From Stramenopiles sp. TOSAG23-6 (lineage: Eukaryota; Sar), in assembly GCA_900128565.1 (NCBI GenBank), contig LT636197.1, positions 1-12,622 on the forward strand: 12,622 bases of DNA. The letters run 5' to 3'. The notes below the pieces were generated by a model. That model had not been told where the DNA came from. It worked only from the letters and a program-made list of their open reading frames with translations, and did not search any database. Positions 1 through 6,781 of the stretch are shown here, in pieces. The translations under genes were made by a program, and so were the position numbers. Positions within the stretch are counted from its first letter, which is position 1; every line of letters starts with the position of its first letter.

Positions 1-52
1 ACGAAATTTCGTATGAAAAAAAAATTAAATTAGAAATTCATATAAAACATAC
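1..52 (-). repeat. 5' part of an introner-like intron interrupting eIF2B delta (copy 3)
   Basis: On the minus strand this stretch begins with the donor GTATGT directly after the codon for the Arg of the eIF2B delta motif KFCER, and an in-frame stop follows at once. It shares with the two introns of the neighbouring p25-alpha gene the start GTATGTTTT, a TGAATTTC block, a T-run and the core CATACGAAATTTCGT. Here the core is a perfect palindrome, ACGAAATTTCGT at 1-12. The branch site and 3' end lie outside the window. That it is an intron is strongly supported, because eIF2B delta normally continues past this motif. That it belongs to a mobile family is inference from the sequence sharing. Confidence 0.8.
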
Positions 53-1378
53 ACGTTCACAGAACTTATACGTTTCACAACAAAATAAAACTGGGACATT
101 ATAGAAATGAGCCGTCATTGCAACGGATGCAGTACCAGATCTGCCAAGAACTGCGCCATTTGAAAACACAGACTCACAGCCCATAATCACTTTTGTAGCT
201 TGCTTCATTACGTAAGACGTAGCACTGACCATAACATATGTGCAAGAGATACCTTCACTTAACAAACTACTCACAAGAGATTTTCCAGCTAAACAAGGTC
301 GTGCATCTATAACAACTACTCTGAAAGTTCTGCCAGCTAAACGAGCCGCTATTAAGGTTTGTTCTACAATGGGCACTCTTCCAAAGGTTACAACGACATC
401 ACCATCAAGTATTTTTGTTTTAGCAACATTTACTATGCAACTAGACGCAACTGTAATCCGTTCTTCAATAAAAGCAGAAATTTTTTCACATAAGATTGAC
501 TTTGCATCTTCATCAGGCATTTCAGGAGGAGAAGTCGAAATTTCCTGCTTTAACCATTTTACAGCATTACCCATTGAAACCGAATGATGCCGACAACGTA
601 CTAAAAAATCCATCTGAACAGTTAACATCTTTACTAGATCACGACAGAGGGCACTATCCATTGGGGGGCGGTAATCGGAAATAAAGCAACGGAAGGCATG
701 AAACATTGCTACACAACGCGCATTGGCACCTGTGATTTTACGATCTGCGAATAAAAGTCCCACTTTTTGCACAGCAGGATGAACATTAACCTCACCACAA
801 TGTATCCCAAGTGCGCGAGAGCCAGTGAGACTGTGGTCAAACTGCTGGAGGTGGGAAAATAAAGGCACAACTTTGGCGTCACGTTTTTTTCCCTGGGAAT
901 GTGAGGCTTTGGTCTTGGATTCTTTATTACTGGTACTTTTGTTTGGTTTCTGTTTACCCCCACGTTTTGCTGCCTTCTCTGCTCTTTGTGCCTCTTGAAT
1001 TGCTCGGCGTTCTGCCTTTGTCAATTTTGGCTTCTTTGGATAGCCACCAGGGGGTGGAGCTCTGGTTCCACGATTTTTCTTTGTTTTTTTAGAACCTTGC
1101 GAAGTAGAACTGTTTTGACCTCTCATCACTGGAATTGCTGGGAATGACGCATCCGGTATAGTAGTTTGCAACTCACTTTTACTGAGTTGCATAGATTTAA
1201 GTTTCGACGTTAAATCTTTATTAGAATCATTATCTGATTTGAGTGCAGGACTCCAACCGGCCAATTGACCCCGATAGTTCTCAGGAAAACTATCTTCTAT
1301 ATTATTACTTGTGCCTTGAGCACTCAAAGTGCTAGTCGAAGGCCCTAATGAAGATACACCACAATTAGAAGGCTCCAT
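53..1378 (-). CDS. EIF2B4: Translation initiation factor eIF2B subunit delta, first exon (3' end outside window)
   Basis: This is the regulatory-core delta subunit of eIF2B, the cytosolic guanine nucleotide exchange factor for eIF2. Residues 1-170 are a low-complexity, Ser/Lys-rich tail containing the family's KLTKAERRAIQEAQRAEKAA helix (about 118-137). The conserved part begins at VPLFSHLQQ (about 170) and carries VHPAVQKVGLLFADRKITG, the NARCVAMFHAF helix, a CRHHSVSMGNAVKWLKQEI segment, then the Rossmann-like half with VVVIDARP, CTYVMVSATSYVM, FSNGAVLGRSGTASVA and VPVLFCCETYKFCER. The exon has 442 codons and ends in phase 0 just after KFCER. Family members run on for roughly 75 more residues, so the C-terminal end must lie beyond the intron at 1-52. 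The start is the first ATG of the open frame. The gene lies 248 bp downstream of the p25-alpha gene on the same strand. Confidence 0.93.
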
Positions 1379-1626
1379 TCAAACTACAATGTCTATTATA
1401 TTATAATCTAATCTATCACTAGAAGTGTGATGAGGTTAGCAGTTTGTGGATGATTTCGAGTTTATAGTACTTCGTGGAGTGCTACTACTACCAAAGAAGA
1501 TAGTGTGGCCAGATGTCACTGAAAGTCTGAAACACGAAAGGCACGTGTTTTACGGTACCCGGTAATTTGAAAAAAAAATTCCAAAATTTTTCTTTTTTAT
1601 TGAAAAAACTTCATTTTTACTCAATG
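1379..1626. other. Short intergenic gap between p25-alpha gene and eIF2B delta (tandem, minus strand)
   Basis: This gap must hold the 3' untranslated region of the p25-alpha gene and the promoter of eIF2B delta. The p25-alpha side (1560-1626) is very A/T-rich with long A and T runs. No further coding frame, RNA gene or copy of the introner core is visible. Confidence 0.5.
1596..1601 (-). terminator. Possible polyadenylation signal of the p25-alpha gene
   Basis: On the minus strand this reads AATAAA, beginning 26 bases after the stop codon at 1627-1629, within an A/T-rich stretch. The hexamer is common by chance in such DNA and many protists do not depend on it, so the call is tentative. Confidence 0.3.
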
Positions 1627-1725
1627 TTAAAATTTCCAAGGACCAGCATACATTTTATTATTCTTATTGTCATGCCTAATTAGAAATTCAGCGGAGTCTT
1701 TAAAATCTCTCTCCTGAGGGGAAGG
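1627..1725 (-). CDS. Short last exon of the p25-alpha gene
   Basis: The frame reads PSPQERDFKDSAEFLIRHD, then NKNNKMYAGPWKF and a TAA stop. The end contains HDNKNNKMYAGPW, which echoes HDDKTTYTGTW in exon 1, supporting it as real coding sequence of the same protein. If the conventional acceptor CCTTCCCCTCAG is used, the exon begins at 1713 with ERDFKD; if the repeated unit is removed exactly, it begins at 1725 with PSPQ. Both keep phase 0 and differ by four codons. Confidence 0.7.
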   Translation of the reverse strand, partial: PSPQERDFKDSAEFLIRHDNKNNKMYAGPWKF

Positions 1726-4720
1726 ATGTATTGTGAAAAAATATTTTAGAAAAAAAATAGTTAGGTACAAAATTTCGTATGAAAAACAAATTGAAATTCA
1801 TCATGAAAACATACATGTTTACTTGAACTTGTTCGGCCAGTAAATTTAGGTGGTTTAGCTTGTGAGTACAACCAGTGACGATACTTCATGCCTGATACAC
1901 AGCCATGGCCATGCACTTGATCATCTCGTCCTTTTTTACCTAATCCATGACCATTCTTGTCGAAACGATGTGAATGAATTCCAGTATATTTTGCAGAGTC
2001 AGTTAGTTTATCAAATATGCTTGTCTTTTTACTTTCAGCATTATGTCCAATGTTATCCTTTGTGCTATTTATAATAGTATGAACACGTTTATTCTTTTTC
2101 TTTTTCTTTGCTACTGGTATATACTCATGTTTAGGATCTTCCGACATTAGCTGTTTTGCTCGATTTAGTCGCTCTTTTGCAACAGCTGAATTGTTGACAC
2201 CAGTAACATGTATTTTGAAAAAATATTTCACAAAAAAAATAGTTAGGTATGAAATTTCGTACGAAAAAAAAATATTCGAAATTGAAAACAAATAAAACAA
2301 ACATGATTTTTTGATGTAACTTCTGGTCCAAGAAAGAAAATTTCTCTTTTTTCATCAGAACTACTTCCTTGGTCATTATATCTCCTTCTGAAATGTTTTT
2401 TATTCAAAAGATTGTTTTGCACACCTTGTGCAGTGAGATCTACAGAAGATGCCACTCTGATAGAGCCATCCTTTTGGATTACTTCTTCACCCCACTCTCG
2501 TGAACCTCTGCCTAATTTACGGCCTCGGATATCATATGGAGATCTGTCAACTAAATTATTGATTGTAGGATGATAAAGGGGTCCTGTTTTCGAAGGACCA
2601 CCAACACGCCAAGTTCCCGTATATGTCGTTTTATCATCGTGGAATTTAAGAAGCGTTGGAGAGTTTTTATCAAATAAAGTAATGTTGTTCAAACTTGGGT
2701 TTGTTTTTGCTCCACTGGAGGACAAAAGTTTCTTCAAAAATGCCGAATGCGATACATTCACTCTACTCGCAAGAATTTCAGTAAGAGCAAAAAACTGCGC
2801 AAATGAAATGAACTTTTGGCGCAAATCTTTCACCGCTGTAAAACTCAGATCAAGGTCTACATTGCTACACCTGTTTAAATGTGAGTCTCTTGCTAGTTTT
2901 ATTAAAGTTCGAGAGTCCATGTGATATTGATTGACACCTACGCCAGTAATATGTTCAGGAGTATTAAACCGAATTTTTTGATTTTTCCTTCTCATGCCAA
3001 ATGCACAATACTTTATGAAAACTTGTTCTAATTGTTGAATCATATCTAAAGTTATTGGCTTCTGGACAGGCCGCCTCTTTTGTTTTTGTGTATGCCTACT
3101 TCCTATGTACAGTACCTTAGTATCTCGTTTTTTTGATCTATTAATATAATGTTTGGCTCTCAAAGGTAATTGTCCTCCGAGCAATTGATCTAAACGTAGT
3201 GGTGACTCTAACATACCACTTTCATCAATACGGGGTGGTGGTTCTGGCGGTAGCAACGACTTCTGTTTACTTGATAATAATTGCTTTACCCGTATTTTTT
3301 CATAATGCGCATTTGCTCTATCTAAAATTGCTTTTTTAGATTCTTTAGAATACTGTTCTATCATGTGTTTAATACTTTCCACCCGACTAATAAGAGCTTG
3401 ATCCTTCAGTGATAAATACCCTTCAAGTTTACGCCTAAATTCTGAAAGATTGTCGAGTTCGGGAACTCCATCTTGCTTTAAAATCTGATGTACTGCCTGT
3501 TTAAGATTCTCTGTAGATGGAAACTTTGGTACATCTAGTTCCACGATTTCAGCTTCTATTGGTCGTATTGTTTTCTCGGCAGTAGATACAATACCTAACT
3601 TGTGTATTTTCTCTTTATGTAGTGCTTCTTGTGCATTCTTTACAGCTTTTTCCTTCTCATAGAATTTTTTTGCTGCTAACGATTTTGTATTATTCGCAAA
3701 TGCCTTTGCTTCTTTGGCAGATTTGCTTGCCATTTCTTCCGCCTCTCTTGCCTCATTTGCCTCTTTCACAGCTAATGCATGAGCAGATTTTGCACTTTGT
3801 AATAAAATATTCGCTGCACCCAATTTGCGTTTCGCTTCTATCATTACTCTACTTTTCAAAGTGGATTCCACTCCTAAATTTTTGTTTTCTTCGCATAATC
3901 TGTCTACAGTTGATTGTGCTATTTTAGCGTTTTTTTTCGCATACACTTTTGATTTTGATGCTACCATTTTTTTACTTTCTTTCTGTTTCAACAATAGCGA
4001 AGCTTTCCTCTTTTCTTCGACCTTCACTTTTGCTACCATTTCTGCAACCTTTGCCTTTTCATGTGCAGCTTTAGAAGTTTCACGGGCAATCGCTTCCTTT
4101 GCTAGTGCAACATTACTTGCTTCAACTACCCTGGCTCTTGTTATTGTGTCAGCTTTTAACTTTGTGTTTGCATCGGCTTTTGTGATTGTTTCAGTCTTTG
4201 CTTTTGCAATAGTTTTAGCTATTACTATAGTTTCTGCTTTTGCTTCTGTTGGCTTTGCTTTGGCTACTGCAGCTGCTTTTACCTTTGCCACGGTTTCCAC
4301 TTTTGCTGCTGTTTGATGTTTTTCTTCTAATTCAGAAGTTGTTTTGAACTTTGCTTCTACTTCAGTGTTTGCTCCTATGTCATCAAGATTCTCTTTAGCT
4401 CGTCGTTCTTCAGATTTTTTTTGGGTTACATTTTCATGCAAAGTTTTACACTTTGTTTTTGCAACTTTGAGACTTTGTTTGACTAATTCTACTTTTTTAT
4501 GAGCTTCATCTAGAGTCGTAAGCAACTTTGAATATTCGATCTTACTACCTTTCGATTTTTTTAATGTCTTTACTCGTTTTTTTATCTTTGATGCAACTTT
4601 CACTGCCTGTTTCTTCTCTTTTTCTATCGCCTGGACTTTCTTCAGTTGATCTGAAAGCATTGATGCCGCCTCTACGTGTGCAGTTTTTGCAACTTCCAAA
4701 TGATTGGTTTCGGAAGACAT
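1627..4720 (-). CDS. Coiled-coil protein with DEK_C-like and p25-alpha (TPPP-like) domains, three exons
   Basis: Exons, in minus-strand order, are 4720-2303 (806 codons), about 2207-1815 (131 codons) and about 1725-1627 (32 codons plus stop), giving a protein of about 969 residues. Residues 1-390 are charged coiled coil, with an Ala/Lys/Thr/Val-rich stretch at about 140-240 reminiscent of TolA-type helices. Residues 399-457 (PSTENLKQAVHQILK, FRRKLEGYL, SRVESIKHMIEQY) resemble the DEK C-terminal helical domain. Residues 555-705 resemble a p25-alpha domain (LEQVFIKYCAFG, SRTLIKLARDS, DLDLSFTAV, ISFAQFFALTEILASR), followed by FHDDKTTYTGTW. Exon 2 carries a second p25-type tail, FDKLTDSAKYTG and HRFDKNGHGLGKKGR (about 870-900). 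p25-alpha proteins bind and bundle microtubules, so a cytoskeletal or flagellar role is inferred. Start: ATG at 4720 with A at -3; the open frame extends two codons upstream only to a TTG. Exact exon joins depend on the splice model given for the two introns. An assignment to a known orthologue is not possible. Confidence 0.8.
1714..1814 (-). repeat. Second intron of the p25-alpha gene, introner-like copy 2
   Basis: Donor GTATGT at 1814 follows the codon CAT in phase 0 (SSSKH). The branch site is CCTAACTA, with its A near 1761. The first AG downstream is TCAG ending at 1714, preceded by the pyrimidine-rich CCTTCCCC, 47 bases from the branch A. The sequence shared with the first intron stops at AATACAT (1726), before that AG. 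The intron is therefore either 101 bases (GT-AG, acceptor provided by flanking sequence) or 89 bases (1726-1814, the repeated unit alone, starting GT and ending AT or shifted along the CAT repeat). Both keep the frame. The palindromic core at 1765-1780 departs slightly from perfect symmetry. Confidence 0.8.
1815..2207 (-). CDS. Middle exon of the p25-alpha gene
   Basis: The frame runs from VTGVNNSAVAKERLNRAKQL through a Lys-rich patch (KKKKKNKR), the p25-type motif LTDSAKYTGIHSHRFDKNG, and QAKPPKFTGRTSSSKH. The reading frame also extends upstream, but that part translates the intron and is not protein. If a conventional GT-AG intron is used upstream, the exon begins at 2185 rather than 2207. 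The 3' end at 1815 is set by the phase-0 GTATGT donor. Confidence 0.75.
2208..2302 (-). repeat. First intron of the p25-alpha gene, introner-like copy 1
   Basis: It begins GTTTGTTTT after the codon CAT (SKNH, phase 0), has the core GTACGAAATTTCATAC and the branch site ACCTAACTA (A near 2243), then TATTTTTTTTGTGAAATATTTT and ends AAAATACAT, closely matching copy 2. Its interior holds stop codons. The annotated extent is the repeated unit (95 bases), whose exact removal restores the frame (KNH joined to VTGVNN). A GT-AG intron with the donor at 2302 and the first acceptor, TTCAG at 2186, would shift the frame. A GT-AG solution that keeps frame uses the donor four bases downstream (GTTTTA at 2298) with TTCAG at 2186, phase 1, 113 bases. 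The sequence alone cannot decide between them. Confidence 0.75.
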
Positions 4721-5185
4721 AATCAAAATATCTTGTTACGATATCCTAAATGTTGATCATTTAATTGATTTAAAACTGTCCTCTATATATTGTATTATTT
4801 AGCTACACTCAGGTAAAAACAAGCCTATATATACATAAAAAAAAAGAAAAGTAACGGATGATGAAGATCCAACGTACAAAACACGAAATATCCAAAAACA
4901 GAAACTTTTTCGATTCGTCAAACAACCAAACATTTTAAAAAACAAGCAAGCTCAATATTATATATAAAAAAAAAAGAGTTGAATAAAAATAGTGTTTATT
5001 AGAAATGCAAATAAATTTCAGTTTCTTTACATTTTAAAAAAACATGCAAAGAAAGATCTACGTACTACTTGGAACTAAATCGATTGGAAAATGGTACCGG
5101 GTATCTACCAAAATTAGTGAAACTAAAATGGAACTCTTCCAATCCACGTACCAGAACTCACGCATATAGGAGTAAAATACATGAT
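4721..5185. other. Intergenic region between eEF1B gamma and the p25-alpha gene
   Basis: This 465 bp region holds the eEF1B gamma 3' untranslated region and the p25-alpha promoter. On the minus strand AATAAA occurs at 5000-4995, 186 bases past the eEF1B gamma stop, a possible polyadenylation signal. A short direct repeat is present: ACATTTTAAAAAACAAGCAA near 4930 and ACATTTTAAAAAAACATGCA near 5029. Two similar TATATA-plus-poly(A) stretches lie near 4825 and 4957. Apparent short frames here have no recognisable protein. Confidence 0.5.
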
Positions 5186-6430
5186 TTATTTGAAGACTTT
5201 AGAGTCATAGATTGGTACGTCACCACAGTTGTCCCATCCACAAATGATGTCACGGATGCGCTTCTTGTCCTCAGGATTTGACATTTCAAGTTTTCTCCAT
5301 GAATAAAGATTGAATTCAGGGTTGCAGCTGAAGAATTGTTTATCTTGACCACGGATAATCATGAGACCTTCAATAGGATGGTATCCACGTTTGTCAAAAT
5401 CGTCAAGAATGTGATAGACACCAAAGGCCCATTTACGAATTTCTTCAAATCTTGCGACAAGACCACCAACGGCGTTGGAACATTTCCAGTCATCGTCTTT
5501 GATGTTTTCAGGAGCCTCTTTATCATCAGTTTTCATTTTGCAAGATTCCCAGATGGAAAATCCCTTAGAATCAAACTTAGAACAGAAGTAATCATCGAAG
5601 GATTTATACAAGACTTCAATAGATTTGGAGTTAGAGTACACTTTCTTCCAGGCGTCAAGGCTAAAGTCTGACTTTTCGAGTGTATCAAGTGGGTGCTTCA
5701 CACGGGCAGGTTTCTTTACCTTTGGTTTAGCAGCAGCTTGAGGTTTCTTCTTAGCTTTCTTAGCCTTTTCTTTCTTGGCAGGTTTTGGAAGCTGCATAGC
5801 AGTAGTGCAGAGGATAACGTCACCGACAACTGCAGCAAACTCTTTCTGCGCAACACAGGTGAGAAACCAGCGAGTTACGCAAGGGAATGCCTTACGGAAA
5901 GCAAAATCAAAGACCATCTTCATAGGGTACACGAGGGTACTTACAAGGCAGATGTCAGCAAGAGTAATAGCTTCGCCAACCATGTAAGAACGTGATTTAA
6001 GGTGAGCTTCGAGGACATTGAGAGCAGTAGCAGTGTCCTTCTTCGCCTTCTGGACACTCTTTGGGTTTGGTGGGAGGAAACCAAAGATTGGGAAAACCCA
6101 CATGGTTACTGGGATTTCAAGTTCGTTTGAACACCAATCTAACCAACTGTCAACCTGACATTGTTCGAAGAAGTTAGCTCCACAAAGATTTTTAGAAACA
6201 GCTATTTTTCCGAAGTAGCGGGCGATACTGTTGGATTCCAAAAGCGGACCATCTTCAGTCACGAGGACTGGTACTTTGCAAAGTGGAGAAAGTTTCTTGA
6301 ACTCAGGGGTTTCGTTAGAGGTTCCCATCTTGAAAGTAGCATCGGTCGTAACATCGACACCAGCATATCTTGCAGCAATAAGGCCCTTGAAGGCGCGGAA
6401 GTCACCGGGGTAAGTGAGAAGTTGAACCAT
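5186..6430 (-). CDS. EEF1G: Translation elongation factor eEF1B subunit gamma
   Basis: This is the gamma subunit of the eEF1B exchange complex that recycles eEF1A-GDP. It is 414 residues long (human about 437). Residues 1-80 are the thioredoxin-like GST N-domain (MVQLLTYPGDFRAFKGLIAA, KVPVLVTEDGPLLESNSIARYFG, with the Glu-Ser of the glutathione-site turn kept). Residues 90-215 are the helical GST C-domain with the buried ITLADICL motif. A Lys/Ala/Pro linker follows (about 220-250), then the conserved gamma C-domain from HPLDTLEKSDFSLDAWKKVYSN through FSIWE to WGDNCGDVP-like WDNCGDVPIYDSKVFK at the end. The open frame continues upstream to 6586 without another ATG, so the ATG at 6430, with A at -3 and G at +4, is the start and matches the family's N-terminus. 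No introns are seen. Codons favour C or G at third positions (TTC, AAG, AAC) more than in the neighbours, as expected of a highly expressed gene. Confidence 0.97.
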   Translation of the reverse strand: MVQLLTYPGDFRAFKGLIAARYAGVDVTTDATFKMGTSNETPEFKKLSPLCKVPVLVTEDGPLLESNSIARYFGKIAVSKNLCGANFFEQCQVDSWLDWCSNELEIPVTMWVFPIFGFLPPNPKSVQKAKKDTATALNVLEAHLKSRSYMVGEAITLADICLVSTLVYPMKMVFDFAFRKAFPCVTRWFLTCVAQKEFAAVVGDVILCTTAMQLPKPAKKEKAKKAKKKPQAAAKPKVKKPARVKHPLDTLEKSDFSLDAWKKVYSNSKSIEVLYKSFDDYFCSKFDSKGFSIWESCKMKTDDKEAPENIKDDDWKCSNAVGGLVARFEEIRKWAFGVYHILDDFDKRGYHPIEGLMIIRGQDKQFFSCNPEFNLYSWRKLEMSNPEDKKRIRDIICGWDNCGDVPIYDSKVFK

Positions 6431-6781
6431 TTTGTATAGTTTTGTTTGGCAAATTATTGAAGAACGGCGCGAGTCCAGTTTAGTTACTGATCGAGTCAGT
6501 GTGATCGATCGAGAGGCGCAAGACCATTCATCAAGAAATGACGTCACAAACATGTTTTCTCTGAGAGTGTCAAAAACCACACCCACGCGGCCATCGAGAT
6601 TATAGAATGATGAGATCGACTCTGAGACTGATAGAGAGACTCTCTCGAAATCAGAAATCGATTTTTATATCCTAATCAAAGTTGAGGATTAAACTTTTAT
6701 ATTAGCGTGAGTTTTGATTGCTTGAAAGCTTCTAGTTACGTTGGCATATTATAGTAGCCAAGAAGAAATCAGACGAAAAGA
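6431..6781. promoter_or_regulatory. Shared divergent promoter region of eEF1B gamma and Nup133
   Basis: The two genes are transcribed away from each other from this 351 bp stretch, which must hold both 5' leaders and core promoters. It is less AT-rich than other gaps in its left half. It contains a TGACGTCA palindrome (6539-6546), a GATCGATCGA stretch (about 6503-6512) and an inverted repeat GAGAGACTCTCTC (6634-6646). An in-frame TAG at 6755-6757 fixes the Nup133 start downstream. Confidence 0.6.
6539..6546. promoter_or_regulatory. CRE-type bZIP palindrome TGACGTCA
   Basis: This is a perfect 8-base palindrome matching the consensus bound by CREB/ATF-class bZIP factors. It lies 109 bases upstream of the eEF1B gamma ATG and 236 bases upstream of the Nup133 ATG. 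The match is exact, but function here is inferred only from the motif and its position. Confidence 0.45.

Noticed and set aside
1678-1690. ATTAGAAATTCA, a 12-mer shared between the eIF2B delta intron and the last p25-alpha exon
   Set aside because: It lies within coding sequence of the exon, has no adjoining core or branch site, and is A/T-rich enough to recur by chance, so it was not counted as a further introner copy.
1761-2300. Stand-alone minus-strand gene beginning MFYLFSISN
   Set aside because: Its first 37 or so residues translate the introner-like unit. The rest is the middle exon of the p25-alpha gene, supported by p25-type motifs on both sides of the intron.
3825-4316. Long plus-strand frame with a hydrophobic Phe/Ala-rich translation, looking like a membrane protein
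   Set aside because: It is the antisense shadow of the Ala/Lys-rich coiled coil on the minus strand (Lys codons read as Phe). The minus strand has the far longer frame and recognisable domains.
4721-4726. Start of the p25-alpha protein two codons upstream (4726)
   Set aside because: The codon there is TTG; the first ATG is at 4720.
4923-5050. Pair of short direct repeats (ACATTTTAAAAAA...GCAA) that could mark a mobile element
   Set aside because: The match is about 20 bases of A-rich sequence in untranslated DNA, with no inverted ends or coding content. Chance or slippage explains it.
6431-6586. N-terminal extension of eEF1B gamma up to 6586
   Set aside because: The frame is open but the upstream codon at 6586 is GTG and there is no ATG before 6430. 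The family starts at MVQLLTYPG-like sequence, and the 6430 ATG has a good start context.
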